Shown here: piece by piece, positions 25,210 to 34,139 of the stretch
Layout: each line of letters starts with the position of its first letter
How positions within the stretch are numbered: the first letter of the stretch is position 1
Assembly: GCF_001956915.1 (NCBI RefSeq)
Contig: NZ_MLJO01000019.1
Location: forward strand, 1 to 63,566
Source of the DNA: Intrasporangium flavum
GTDB taxonomy: Bacteria; Actinomycetota; Actinomycetes; Actinomycetales; Dermatophilaceae
DNA: 63,566 nt
Reading direction: 5' to 3'
The notes under the pieces: model-generated
Databases searched by the model: none
Told to the model about the DNA's origin: nothing
The model's input: the letters and a program-made list of their open reading frames with translations, nothing else
Made by a program: the position numbers and the translations under genes

Positions 25210-25215
25210 TAGTGT
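25210..25215 (+). promoter_or_regulatory. Leaderless -10 element of the LLM oxidoreductase gene
   Basis: TAGTGT lies 7 bases before ATG 25223; no ribosome site is present. Confidence 0.38.
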
Positions 25216-25222
25216 GCGAGGC

Positions 25223-26089
25223 ATGGACCTCGGACTGCACCTCGCCAACTTCACGTGGAGCGGCGGCTCCGCGACGTTCGTCGACGACCTCGTGCGCACG
25301 GCGCGCGCCGCGGAGGAGGTCGGCTTCACCAAGCTCTCGGTCATGGACCACGTCTGGCAGATCCGCGGCGTCGGGCCCAAGGAGCACGAGATGCTCGAGG
25401 CCTACACGGCCCTGGGCTTCCTCGCCGCCGTGACCGAGCGCGTCGAGCTGCTCGCCTGGGTGACGGCCGCCGTGTACCGCGAGCCGGGGCTGCTGGCCAA
25501 GGAGGTCACGACGCTCGACGTGCTCTCGAAGGGCCGGGCGTGGCTCGGCATCGGGGCGGCGTGGAACGAGGAGGAGTGCGTCGGGCTCGGCCTGTCGTTC
25601 CCGCCGACGGCCGAGCGCTTCGAGCGCCTCGAGGAGACCCTGCAGATCTGCCTGCAGATGTGGAGCGACAGCACCGAGCCCTACGACGGGAAGCACTACC
25701 GCCTCGGCAGCACGCTCAACGTGCCCCAGTCGGTGCAGCGCCCGCACCCGCCGATCCTCATCGGCGGCGGCGGCGAGAAGAAGACGCTGCGGATGGTGGC
25801 CCAGTACGCCCAGGCCTGCAACCTCTTCGACTCCCCCGAGCTCGCCCACAAGCTCGACGTCCTGCGCGGGCACTGCGACGCGCTGGGCCGCGACTACGAC
25901 GAGATCGAGAAGACCGTCATGACCCGGGTCGACCCCGACCCGGCGAAGGTCGACGCGACGCTCGAGCACCTGGCCGGCCTCGCGGCGCTGGGCGTGACCC
26001 ACGTGCACACGATGGCCGGCGACGGCTCGCGCACCGACTGGCTCGAGGTCTTCGGAGACCGGATCATCCCCGAGGCCAGAAAGCTCTGA
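25223..26089 (+). CDS. LLM-class (luciferase-like) F420-dependent oxidoreductase
   Basis: 288 residues, TIM-barrel. Family features are HLANFTWSG at strand 1, SVMDHVWQIRGVG, WVTAAVYREPGLLAKEVTTLD, RAWLGIGAAWNEEEC and PILIGGGGEKKTLR, matching the actinobacterial F420-using LLM subgroup rather than the FMN/O2 luciferases. Substrate unknown. Initiates at ATG 25223 behind a leaderless -10. The next gene is convergent 18 bases away. Confidence 0.92.
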   Translation: MDLGLHLANFTWSGGSATFVDDLVRTARAAEEVGFTKLSVMDHVWQIRGVGPKEHEMLEAYTALGFLAAVTERVELLAWVTAAVYREPGLLAKEVTTLDVLSKGRAWLGIGAAWNEEECVGLGLSFPPTAERFERLEETLQICLQMWSDSTEPYDGKHYRLGSTLNVPQSVQRPHPPILIGGGGEKKTLRMVAQYAQACNLFDSPELAHKLDVLRGHCDALGRDYDEIEKTVMTRVDPDPAKVDATLEHLAGLAALGVTHVHTMAGDGSRTDWLEVFGDRIIPEARKL

Positions 26090-26107
26090 GCACCCCGTAC
26101 GGTCCGG

Positions 26108-26947
26108 TCAGGACGACTGTGCCGCCTGCTCGACCAGCTTGACGAAGCGGGCGGCGTAGTGGGTGAAGCCGCCGGCGTGGCTCGCGTCGTCGAACGTCAC
26201 CGTCGTGGCGCCGGCCCGGGCCGCCATGAACCGCTGGAGGGCCGGGTCGATGACGCGGTCGGCACCGGAGACGGCGTACCAGGACGGGATCGAGCGCCAC
26301 GCCGCCGGGCCCGAGGGCGTGAAGAGGATGCCGAGGCTCGTCGGCTGCTGTGCGGCGTCGAGCGTCGCGGCGAGCTTCGGGTTGAGGTCCTGCGCGAAGT
26401 CGTCGCGGAAGAACGCCGTTGCGATGACGGCCCTGCCCGTGGCGTCGACGACGAGGTGCCCGGGCGCGAGGAACGCGGCCGGCGCATACCCGTCGCCGAG
26501 CCCGACGATGGTCTCGCCGGCTTCGGGCACGAACGCCGCGGTGTAGACGAGCGCCTGCACGTCGGTGCGGCCGGTGGCCGCGTTCGACACGACGAAGCCG
26601 CCGTAGGAGTGGCCGACGACCACCTTGGGGCCGGGGATCGCGTCGAGCGCCGTCGTCACGGCGGCGACGTCGTCGGCCACGCCCGTCAGCGGCAGCCGCA
26701 CCGCGGTGGTGGCGTAGCCGTCCTTGGCGAGCGACGCGGCGACGGCGTCCCATGCGGACGGCCCGGAGAACGCGCCGTGGACGAGCACGACGGTCGGGCG
26801 GGGACCACCGGCCGCGGCCGCGGACGGCGCCGAGGTCGCGGGCGCGCCCGCGAGGACGGCCGCGACGAGGGCGAGGACGAGCGCGGCGAGTGCGGTGAGC
26901 ACCCGGAACGGGCGGAGGGTGAGCCGGGCGACGGACGTGGTGGACAT
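26108..26947 (-). CDS. Secreted alpha/beta hydrolase
   Basis: 279 residues. Signal peptide about 1-45 (hydrophobic core VLTALAALVLALVAAVLAG, Ala-rich end). Mature alpha/beta-hydrolase fold: oxyanion region VLVHGAF (54-60), nucleophile Ser114 in GHSYGG, a late acidic residue in SGADRVIDP and His in ASHAGGFTHY. It resembles the salicylate-esterase/AB_hydrolase_6 group of about 230 mature residues acting on small esters. Probably third in a minus-strand operon with the SDR and another hydrolase (27011-28663), with a 63-base gap. Confidence 0.9.
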   Translation of the reverse strand: MSTTSVARLTLRPFRVLTALAALVLALVAAVLAGAPATSAPSAAAAGGPRPTVVLVHGAFSGPSAWDAVAASLAKDGYATTAVRLPLTGVADDVAAVTTALDAIPGPKVVVGHSYGGFVVSNAATGRTDVQALVYTAAFVPEAGETIVGLGDGYAPAAFLAPGHLVVDATGRAVIATAFFRDDFAQDLNPKLAATLDAAQQPTSLGILFTPSGPAAWRSIPSWYAVSGADRVIDPALQRFMAARAGATTVTFDDASHAGGFTHYAARFVKLVEQAAQSS

Positions 26948-27010
26948 GCGACCTCCTCGGGTCGTGCTGGTGTGGGTTGCTGATGGGGGGTGCCGGTGCG
27001 TCAGGTGGCG

Positions 27011-27796
27011 TCAGGTGGTGGTGATGAGTCCGCCGTCGATCACGACGTCGGCGCCGGTGATGTTGCCCGCGACGTCGCTCGCGAGGAACGCGATGAGCGC
27101 GGCGACCTCCTCGGGCCGGGTGAAGCGCCCGGTGACGGAGTCGGCAGCCGCGGCGGCCGCCACGGCCGACGGGTCGGCCCCCTGCCGGCCCGCGACGGTG
27201 TCGGCCACACCGCCGGCACCGAGCCACAGGTCGGTGGCGACCGGGCCCGGGCTCACGGTGTTGACCCTGATCCCGCTGGGCCCCAGCTCCTTCGACAACG
27301 ACTTGCAGAAGCTTCGCAGCGCCGCCTTGGCCGCGCTGTAGTCGATGACGCCGGGGTCGGCGAGCACGGCGTTGACCGAGCAGGTCGCCACGACCGACCC
27401 CCGCCCCTGCGCCAGCATCATCGGCAGCGCGGCTCGGGTCGTGCGGACCGCGGCCATGAGGTTGAGCGTGTACGACCGGAGCCACTGGTCGTCGGTGACG
27501 GCCCCGAACCCGTCGAGCCGTGGGGTGACGGCGCCGACGTTGTTGACGAGGACGTCGAGCCGCCCGCGCCCGGCGGCGGCGTCGACGAGGCGCGCCGCTC
27601 CATCGGGCTCCCCGAGATCGACGGCGACGAAGTCGACCTCGGCCCACGCCTGGAGCGCGTCGAGCTCCTCGGAGGCATCCCGCGCCCCGGCCACGACGGC
27701 CACACCCTCGGCGAGCAGCGCCCTCGTCACCGCGAGGCCGATGCCCTTGCTCGCGCCCGTGACGACGGCGACTTGCCCGGCCATCCGCAGGTCCAC
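27011..27796 (-). CDS. SDR-family oxidoreductase (FabG-like)
   Basis: 261 residues. TGASKGIG (13-20), NNVGAV, catalytic Ser140, Tyr153 and Lys157 (YSAAKAAL), VSPGPVATD, and the C-terminal VVIDGGL typical of FabG-like NAD(P)-dependent dehydrogenases. The GTG 27796 start lies 3 bases after the upstream hydrolase stop, so the two are coupled. Substrate unknown; with two hydrolases beside it, an ester/alcohol catabolic role is possible. Confidence 0.92.
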   Translation of the reverse strand: MDLRMAGQVAVVTGASKGIGLAVTRALLAEGVAVVAGARDASEELDALQAWAEVDFVAVDLGEPDGAARLVDAAAGRGRLDVLVNNVGAVTPRLDGFGAVTDDQWLRSYTLNLMAAVRTTRAALPMMLAQGRGSVVATCSVNAVLADPGVIDYSAAKAALRSFCKSLSKELGPSGIRVNTVSPGPVATDLWLGAGGVADTVAGRQGADPSAVAAAAAADSVTGRFTRPEEVAALIAFLASDVAGNITGADVVIDGGLITTT

Positions 27797-27799
27797 GGC

Positions 27800-28663
27800 T
27801 CAGAGCCCCTGGTCCGCGAGCCAGTCGAGCACCGCGTCGGCGACCTCGCGCCAACCGCTGTCGATCGTCAGCGAGTGGCCGCGTCCCTCGAACTGCTTCA
27901 GCTCGGTGACCGCCGTCGATGCCCGGTACTGCTTGAGGGTCGAGCGCGTGACGACGTCCGGAACGGTGTGGTCCTCGAGACCCGAGACGAGCAGGAGCGG
28001 GCCGCGGTCGGCATTCCCGGTGTCGACGGCGGCCTCCGAGTGCAGCGAGAAGTTGGCCGCGGCCGCCTGGAAGAGCGGCTTGGCCGGCGATGGGATGGTC
28101 CACGCGTCGTAGAGCTGCTGCGACTCCTCCTCGCTCACCGCGTTGCCGAACCCGAACCGGAACTCCTTGGCCGTCAGCGACACCGCCTTCGAGCGGTTGG
28201 CCGGGTTGCCGAGCGCGGGCAGGCCGGCCCGCAGCTGGGCGAGCGGCAGGGGCAGGACTCCCTTGATCTGGGCCGGGTCGATGGCGACGCCCGCAGCGCC
28301 CTTGCCCATGCCGAGCAGCTTCTCGGTGATGAGGCCGCCGAACGAGTGCCCGACGATGACGGGCGGCGTGGGCAGTGCGTCGACGACGGCGGCGACGTGG
28401 TTCGTCACGTCGTCGATGCCGACGCCGGCCACGCCCTCGGGGTTCGCGCGCGCCTGCTCGACCGTGTCGGGCTCGTGCGGCCACCCCGGTGCAACCGGGT
28501 CGTAGCCCTTCTCGCGGAACAGCTCGACCCACGGCCCCCAGCTCGACGCGTGGAGCCACAGGCCGTGGACGAAGACGACCGGGCGACCACCCGACGCGCC
28601 GGCCGGACCCGCTGGACCTGCTGCACCTTCCGCACCTTCCGTACCTGCTGCACCTGCTGTCAC
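27800..28663 (-). CDS. Alpha/beta hydrolase with Ala/Gly-rich N-terminal repeat
   Basis: 287 residues. After the start an Ala/Gly/Glu/Pro repeat (residues 3-26, encoded by imperfect 9-base DNA repeats) precedes the hydrolase domain: FVHGLWLHASSWGPW, nucleophile Ser107 in GHSFGG, Asp in SGLEDHTVP and His in GRGHSLT. GTG 28663 is chosen because GGAGG lies 5 bases upstream; in-frame starts further up give unsupported sequence. The fold fits the non-haem peroxidase/esterase-type hydrolases. It leads the operon with the SDR and secreted hydrolase, opposite a LysR regulator. Confidence 0.88.
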   Translation of the reverse strand: MTAGAAGTEGAEGAAGPAGPAGASGGRPVVFVHGLWLHASSWGPWVELFREKGYDPVAPGWPHEPDTVEQARANPEGVAGVGIDDVTNHVAAVVDALPTPPVIVGHSFGGLITEKLLGMGKGAAGVAIDPAQIKGVLPLPLAQLRAGLPALGNPANRSKAVSLTAKEFRFGFGNAVSEEESQQLYDAWTIPSPAKPLFQAAAANFSLHSEAAVDTGNADRGPLLLVSGLEDHTVPDVVTRSTLKQYRASTAVTELKQFEGRGHSLTIDSGWREVADAVLDWLADQGL

Positions 28664-28780
28664 GACGACCTCCGAGGGGCGGGCCGAGCCCGCTGGTGGG
28701 ACCCGGGGCGACGCCCCGGACGGACCCCACGAGGCTGCTCCCCCGACCCGCCCCGCGTCCAAGACCCGTTCGGCGCCGAT

Positions 28781-28799
28781 CGATAACCGCGAGGCATCG
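28781..28799. promoter_or_regulatory. LysR-type T-N11-A box
   Basis: CGAT, 11 bases, ATCG: a perfect 4-bp-arm site matching the LysR T-N11-A rule, 75 bases upstream of the LysR start and 118 from the divergent hydrolase start. The rest of this 210-base gap has two GC hairpins (28703-28719 and 28830-28851); the second lies in the LysR leader. Confidence 0.4.
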
Positions 28800-28873
28800 C
28801 CAGCGGGGCCGCGCGTCAGTACCGTGGGCGAGGGGGCGCGCCGGCCCCCTCACCGCTGTGTGGGGAGGGATGT

Positions 28874-29848
28874 GTGGACCTCGACCTGCGGCTCGTGCGG
28901 TCCTTCGTCGTCGTCGCCGACGAGCTGCACTTCGGCCGGGCCGCCGCCCGCCTCTACGTCAGCCAACCGGCGCTGTCCAAGCAGGTGCGCCGCCTGGAGG
29001 AGCAGGTCGGGGCGCCGCTGCTGCACCGCGACAGCCGGCACGTGACGCTGACCGCGCGCGGCGAGCAGTTCCTCGAGGACGCCCGGGTCCTGCTCGCCCT
29101 CGCCGACGGGATGACGCAGGCACCGCGGCGCGAGGGCGTCCGGATGGCGCACGTCTTCGAGCTGTCGACGAGCCGCATCGTGGCGGACGCGTTCGGTCGC
29201 GCGGAGCCCGACGTGCCCCTGCGCGAGCAGGCGATGGACAGCATCACCCAGCTCGGCGCCCTCGTGGAGGGCAGGCTCGACGTCGCCGTCCTGCGCGTCA
29301 CCCCGCGCATGCGCGTCGCCCACCCGAGCGGCTGGCGGCACCGACTCCTCCGGCTCGAGCCCCTCGTCCTCGTCGGCCCACCGGACGACGACCGGCACGC
29401 ACGGGCCACCTTCCACGAGCGTCCCCTCGCGGTCTTCGGTGACCCGCCCGACTCGGGCACGTACAACGCGCACGGCCAGTACCTCACCGCCCTCGAGGCG
29501 CGTCTCGGCCTGTCGATGCACTGGCTGGGGACGCCGGGCGCGTTCAGCCACTGCATGGCCCACGTCCTGCGGACGCCCGGCCCGGCGCGCTACCTCGAGT
29601 TCCTGTCCTACGCGGAGAAGTACGTGGAGGCGGGCCTGCCGATGTACTGGCCCGAGGGGCTGCAGCCGTACTACCCGTGGTCGGTGGCGTGGCGGGCCGA
29701 CGACGCCTCGCGGGCCACCGCACGGATGGTCGAGGTGGCCCTCGGGGTGGCCGACGAGCGGGGGTGGCTCGAGCCCGGCGGCCCGGACCGTGCCCAGCCG
29801 TGGATGCCCGACGGGGAGCCCGCGTGGGACGAGGCGGGACTCAGCTGA
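28874..29848 (+). CDS. LysR-family transcriptional regulator
   Basis: 324 residues. The N-terminal HTH reads LRLVRSFVVVADELHFGRAAARLYVSQPALSKQVRRLEEQVG (residues 5-46), then a linker helix and a co-inducer domain of two lobes (VFELSTSRIVADAF; LVLVGPPDDDRHA). GTG 28874 has GGGAGGGA upstream. Divergent from the hydrolase/SDR/hydrolase operon, which it probably controls through the T-N11-A box at 28781. Its 3' end overlaps the convergent ABC permease by 8 bases. Confidence 0.92.
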   Translation: MDLDLRLVRSFVVVADELHFGRAAARLYVSQPALSKQVRRLEEQVGAPLLHRDSRHVTLTARGEQFLEDARVLLALADGMTQAPRREGVRMAHVFELSTSRIVADAFGRAEPDVPLREQAMDSITQLGALVEGRLDVAVLRVTPRMRVAHPSGWRHRLLRLEPLVLVGPPDDDRHARATFHERPLAVFGDPPDSGTYNAHGQYLTALEARLGLSMHWLGTPGAFSHCMAHVLRTPGPARYLEFLSYAEKYVEAGLPMYWPEGLQPYYPWSVAWRADDASRATARMVEVALGVADERGWLEPGGPDRAQPWMPDGEPAWDEAGLS

Positions 29849-30689
29849 GGATGTCGGCCCGGCGGAAGCGTCGGTAGCCGAGCATCGTGAACGCCACGGC
29901 CCACACGAGCGACCACAGCGCGCCGTGGATCACCGCGGTCCACTGCGGGTCGAGGGCGATGATGTCCTGCCAGGCCCGGTTGTAGTGACCGGGGAAGGCG
30001 TTGCGCCACGGGTCGAGCGCGTCGATCTGGTCGAGGATGTTGAGCACGATCGTGAAGAGCACGGCGCCACCGACGGCGGCCAGCGGCGCGTCGGAGCGCA
30101 CCCCGATCCAGAACGCGATCGCGGCCGTCGGCAGGAGCGTCACGAAGACGTAGGCGAGGGCGAGTGCGAGCCGCGGCAGCAGCTGCCCCCACGTCAGCGA
30201 CTCACCGGTCGGGCTCGTCAGCGGCGCCCAGCCGTAGGCGAGCCCGCCCACGAGCAGCGACCACCCGACGAGCAGCACCGCCGCCGCCACCGTAGAGACC
30301 AGCCCGATGACGAGCTTGCTCGTGAGCAGCCGCGACCGGCGCACCGGGGCGATGAGCAGGTAGCGCAGCGAGGACCACGACGCCTCCGCCGGCACGGAGT
30401 CGCCGCAGAACAGCGCCGCGACGAGGATGAGCAGCAGCTCGGAGGACGCGAAGAGCGTGAAGAGGGTGAAGTTGGCGGCGCCGTCCTGGGCGAGGTCGAT
30501 GAACCTGGGTGCGGCGCCCGGACGCGGCGGGTCGCCGAACGCGAACGCGGCCACGAGGATGAGCGGCAGCGCCAGCACGAGCGCGAAGGCCACCTTGGTG
30601 CGGCGCCGGCCCCACTGCCGCCCGAGCTCGGCCCGCCACGAGAGCGGGTCGTGCAGCCGCCGGACGGGTTCGACGGTCTCGACGCTCAT
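29841..30689 (-). CDS. ABC-2 type transporter permease
   Basis: 282 residues with six membrane helices: one after the N-terminal cytoplasmic helix (FALVLALPLILVAAF) and five later, plus the ALFCGDSVPAEASWSSLRYLLIAPVRRSRLL stretch (the cytoplasmic coupling segment of ABC-2/ABC2_membrane_2 permeases). Its ATG overlaps the stop of the hydrolase-ATPase fusion gene as ATGA, so the fusion supplies the ATP-binding subunit for this permease. The transport direction is probably export. Substrate unknown. Confidence 0.9.
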   Translation of the reverse strand: MSVETVEPVRRLHDPLSWRAELGRQWGRRRTKVAFALVLALPLILVAAFAFGDPPRPGAAPRFIDLAQDGAANFTLFTLFASSELLLILVAALFCGDSVPAEASWSSLRYLLIAPVRRSRLLTSKLVIGLVSTVAAAVLLVGWSLLVGGLAYGWAPLTSPTGESLTWGQLLPRLALALAYVFVTLLPTAAIAFWIGVRSDAPLAAVGGAVLFTIVLNILDQIDALDPWRNAFPGHYNRAWQDIIALDPQWTAVIHGALWSLVWAVAFTMLGYRRFRRADILS

Positions 30690-33514
30690 CGGGCCCTCAC
30701 CTGCCTCAGTCGGTCGACGAGCGACCCCGACTGGCCGCCCGCGCTGGAGCCGTTGCTCGACGCCGCCGCGGAGATGACGCCGAGGAACACCTCCTCGAGG
30801 TGACGCCGGCTGCTGACGCCGACGACGGGCACCCCGGCCTCGACCGCGGCCTGCACGACCGCGGCCCGGTCGAGGTCGGCGACGACGACCAGGCGCGTCG
30901 GGGTGTCGACGCGCACCTCGGCGACGCCGGGGGTGGCCTCCAGCGCTGCGGCGAGGTCATGGAGGCGGTGTCGCTCGACGCCGTCCTCGACGTCGACGAG
31001 CGTCGTGTCCTGGCTGTCGACGAGGTCGGCGACCGGGCCCTGGGTGACGACGCGTCCGGCGTGCATGACGACGACGTGGGTGCACGTCATCTCCACCTCG
31101 GCGAGCAGGTGGCTCGACACGACGACGGTGCGGCCGGTCTCGGCGTAGCGGCGCAGGATCGGGCGCATCGCGGCGATCTGCGGCGGGTCGAGGCCGTTGG
31201 TCGGCTCGTCGAGCACGAGCAGCTCGGGCAGGCCGAGCATGGCCTGGGCGATGCCGAGCCGCTGCTTCATGCCGTGGCTGTAGGACTTGACCGGCCGGTC
31301 GACGGCACCGCCGAGGGCCGCGACGTCGAGGGCCTCGTCGAGGTGGGCGTCCTCGGGCGGCCGGCCGGTGGCGCGCCAGTACGCCTCGAGGTTCTGCCGC
31401 CCGGTGAGGTGCGGCAGGAACCCCGGCCCTTCGATGAGCGCACCGACCCGGCCGAGCACGTCCGACCCGGCGCTCACCGGCTGGCCGAGCACGTGCACGC
31501 TGCCGGCGTCGGAGGAGATGAGGCCCATGACCATGCGCATCGTCGTCGTCTTGCCGGCGCCGTTGGGGCCGAGCAGGCCCACGACCTGGCCGCGCTCGGC
31601 CCGCCACGACACGTCGTCGACGGCGCGGTGCCCGTCGGCGTAGGTCTTGACGAGACCGTCGACGACGAGCGGCACGTCGGCGAGGTCGGGCCGCGGGGCC
31701 ACGTGCGCGCGGCGGCGCCGACCCACGAGCCAGCCGCCGAGGGCGAGCAGGAGAAGGGCCACGAGCACCGACGCTGCGACGCGGGTCTCGGTGTCGACGC
31801 CGGTGCCCGAGCCGCCGGCGGGGGCGCCCGTCGCGACGGGGACGACGAGACCGCCATCGGCGCGCACCGTGACGGTGGCCGGCGTCCGGTCGTTCGAGAA
31901 CGTCGACTCGGTCGTCGTCAGCAGCACCCGCCACTGGCTCCCGGCCGGCATCGGGTAGGTGGCGGCGGGCAGTGAGAGGGTGACCGGCGTCGGGCGGCCG
32001 GGCGTCACGGTGACCCACAGGGGCGCGACGAGCGCGTGCGGCAGCGTCGCCTGGCCACCGCTGACGCGCCAGAGCGAGGCGAACAGCGTGACGGTCGGCC
32101 GGTCGGAGGTCACGGTGAGCCGCAGCGTCGGCGAGCCGACGGCGGTCGTTCCGGTGGCCACTGGCTCGGTGTCGAGTGCCGTGGACTGCCCGGGCAGCGC
32201 GGCGATCTGGTAGGTCGAGAGCGTCACGCCGAGCGCTGCGAGGCCGGGCACGGCGATGAGCGAGGCTGGTTGGCCGCCCGGCGGGTGCGCGAGCACGCCG
32301 GTCGTCGTGCGCAGCGGCAGGGTCGTCGTCGCCAACGTCGATCCGCCGAGGCCCGGGTAGTGCGGCAGAGTGAAGAGCTGCGACGCCTGGCCCCGACGCG
32401 CTGCAGGCGTCGAGTAGGTGAAAGCCGCTGTGGGCAGGGCTGATTCGCGCGGCGCCTTGTCGCGCACCCAGTGGTCGAGCCACGCGTAGGACGCGTCGGT
32501 CTCCTCGCGCTCGCGGCTGCTCGGGGCGTCGTGGCCGCCGTCGCTCCAGCGCACTGCGTAGGGCGTGCCCGACGCGTCGAGGGCCGCGGCCGTGGCGTCG
32601 GCCTGGTCGAGGCCGAAGAGCGAGTCGGCCTGCCCCTGCACGAGGAACGTCGGGGCCTTGACGTTCGCCATCGTGGCGCGCGGGCTGTGGGCGCGGAGCA
32701 GCTCGAGCAGCTGCGGGGAGGGGGTGCCCGACGCCGACGCCTGGACGAAGAGGCGGCAGATCGTCGGGTCGAAGCGGCCACACTCGGAGGCCGCCTTCGG
32801 AGTGGCACCGCGACGGGCGCCGAGGAAGAAGTTCGAGGCCCACACCTGCTTGAACGGGCCCGGCTCGGCGACGGGCGCGCGGCCGGCCGCCGTGGTGGGT
32901 GGACGCGTCAGGGCCGACTGCGGGAAGAACGCCTGGGCGAGGTCGTTCCACGTGATCGCGGCGACGACGCCGTCGACGCGCGGGTCGGCGCCGGCGAGCA
33001 GCAGCGCGAGCGCCCCGCCGTAGGAGGCGCCCATGACGCCGGCCCGCGGGTCGCCCGACGCGTCGAGCTCGACGTCGGGACGCGCGGCCGCGAGGTCGAG
33101 CATCGCGCGGGCGTCGGCGACCTCGTACTGCGGGTCGTCGAGGTGGATCCGGCCGCCCGAGGCCCCGTGGCCGCGGGCGCTCCAGGTGACCACGACGTAG
33201 CCCCGATCCTGCAGCTCGACCGCCTGGGTGGCCACGGAGTCCTTGCTGCCGCCGAAGCCGTGGGCGAGGAGCACGACGGGGTGCCGGCCGGAGGCCTGCG
33301 GGTAGACGGAGACGTCGAGGCGCACCGGGGTGCCGTCGGGCTCGGGGCGCACCGACACCTGTTGGGCGATGGGCGCGGGGGCCACTGCGGGGGCCACTGC
33401 GGGGGCCACGGCGGGACGCACGAGCGCCGTCGACGCGTGGGCGACGGGCAGCGTCGGGAGGCCCGCGGCGAGCACCACCCCGAGCGCGGCGACGAGTCGG
33501 GCCCGGACCGGCAT
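30686..33514 (-). CDS. Fusion: secreted CocE/S15-type alpha/beta hydrolase + membrane helix + ABC ATPase
   Basis: 942 residues with an unusual layout. Residues 1-27 are a signal peptide; 34-48 a three-fold AVAP repeat. Residues about 55-360 form an X-Pro-peptidase/CocE-like hydrolase: LLAHGFGGSKDS, nucleophile Ser164 in MGASYGG, acid in GQADSLFGLDQ, His in DGGHDAPS. Residues about 375-560 form a beta-rich domain with CocE/NonD C-terminal character. One TM helix (about 577-598) is followed by RRRR, placing the next part inside. Residues about 615-930 are an ABC ATPase: Walker A GPNGAGKTT (649-657), signature YSHGMKQRLG, Walker B LLVLDEPTNGLD, H-loop SSHLL. Thus the hydrolase lies outside and the ATPase inside. 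It overlaps the permease gene by ATGA. A sequencing join is unlikely because the topology is self-consistent. Confidence 0.93.
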   Translation of the reverse strand: MPVRARLVAALGVVLAAGLPTLPVAHASTALVRPAVAPAVAPAVAPAPIAQQVSVRPEPDGTPVRLDVSVYPQASGRHPVVLLAHGFGGSKDSVATQAVELQDRGYVVVTWSARGHGASGGRIHLDDPQYEVADARAMLDLAAARPDVELDASGDPRAGVMGASYGGALALLLAGADPRVDGVVAAITWNDLAQAFFPQSALTRPPTTAAGRAPVAEPGPFKQVWASNFFLGARRGATPKAASECGRFDPTICRLFVQASASGTPSPQLLELLRAHSPRATMANVKAPTFLVQGQADSLFGLDQADATAAALDASGTPYAVRWSDGGHDAPSSREREETDASYAWLDHWVRDKAPRESALPTAAFTYSTPAARRGQASQLFTLPHYPGLGGSTLATTTLPLRTTTGVLAHPPGGQPASLIAVPGLAALGVTLSTYQIAALPGQSTALDTEPVATGTTAVGSPTLRLTVTSDRPTVTLFASLWRVSGGQATLPHALVAPLWVTVTPGRPTPVTLSLPAATYPMPAGSQWRVLLTTTESTFSNDRTPATVTVRADGGLVVPVATGAPAGGSGTGVDTETRVAASVLVALLLLALGGWLVGRRRRAHVAPRPDLADVPLVVDGLVKTYADGHRAVDDVSWRAERGQVVGLLGPNGAGKTTTMRMVMGLISSDAGSVHVLGQPVSAGSDVLGRVGALIEGPGFLPHLTGRQNLEAYWRATGRPPEDAHLDEALDVAALGGAVDRPVKSYSHGMKQRLGIAQAMLGLPELLVLDEPTNGLDPPQIAAMRPILRRYAETGRTVVVSSHLLAEVEMTCTHVVVMHAGRVVTQGPVADLVDSQDTTLVDVEDGVERHRLHDLAAALEATPGVAEVRVDTPTRLVVVADLDRAAVVQAAVEAGVPVVGVSSRRHLEEVFLGVISAAASSNGSSAGGQSGSLVDRLRQVRAR
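33375..33410. repeat. Three 12-bp tandem repeats in the fusion gene
   Basis: GCGGGGGCCACT is repeated three times (last unit differs by one base), encoding the AVAP repeats just after the signal peptide of the hydrolase-ATPase fusion. Such units are prone to copy-number change. Confidence 0.85.
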
Positions 33515-33563
33515 GGGGCCATCACATCACGACCGGCGGCACCTCACCCCGGCAGGACGCGCG

Positions 33564-34136
33564 TCAGGCCGCGGCGGGCACGGCCAGCGCGACGAGCGCC
33601 GCCGCGGTGCGGCGCGCGGAGGCCGCGACCTCGGGGTCGGCCGAGAGCGCCCCGTCGGCGAGGCCGCCGTCGAGCAGAAGGGCGAGCGACCGTGCCAGGG
33701 CGTCGGGGTCCGGGGCGCCGGCGTCGACGGCGAGGCCGCGGATCCAGGCGAGGACGGCCTGCTTGTGCGCCACGGTGCGGTCGTGCACGGGGGTGCCGGG
33801 CTGCGACTCGGCCGCCGCGTTGATGAAGGCGCAGCCGCGGTAGTTCTCGCGCCGGCACGCCGACCCGAGGGCGTCGAACAGCCCGACGAGCTGCTCGGCC
33901 GGGGCGTCGCCCGCGGCTTCGGCGGCGGCCTTCAGCTGGCCGGTCCAGATGCCGTCGACCTTGTCGAGGTAGGCGAGGACGAGCTCGTCCTTGGCCGGGA
34001 AGTGCTTGTAGAAGGTCGCCTTGGCCACGCCGGACTCGCCGATGATGAGGTCGACGCCGACCGCCCGGATCCCCCGGGCGTAGAAGAGGGCGAAGGCGGT
34101 CTCGAGGATCCGGTCACGGGCAGCGGTCGGAGGCAC
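33564..34136 (-). CDS. TetR-family transcriptional repressor
   Basis: 190 residues. HTH at about 5-52: RDRILETAFALFYARGIRAVGVD, then IIGESGVAKATFYKHFPAKDELV. The C-terminal ligand/dimer region contains ENYRGCAFINAAAE, common in the group of small TetR proteins beside oxidoreductases. GTG 34136 is chosen because a TATGAT -10 lies 6 bases upstream (leaderless); the in-frame ATG at 34181 would put an operator inside the coding sequence. Two near-identical palindromes (34147-34162 and 34183-34198) lie in the gap to the divergent oxidoreductase, so it most likely represses both genes. Confidence 0.93.
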   Translation of the reverse strand: MPPTAARDRILETAFALFYARGIRAVGVDLIIGESGVAKATFYKHFPAKDELVLAYLDKVDGIWTGQLKAAAEAAGDAPAEQLVGLFDALGSACRRENYRGCAFINAAAESQPGTPVHDRTVAHKQAVLAWIRGLAVDAGAPDPDALARSLALLLDGGLADGALSADPEVAASARRTAAALVALAVPAAA

Positions 34137-34139
34137 CCC

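Noticed and set aside
33375..33410. Tandem 12-bp repeats as a CRISPR-like array
   Set aside because: No spacers; the repeats are in frame and encode AVAP in a protein.
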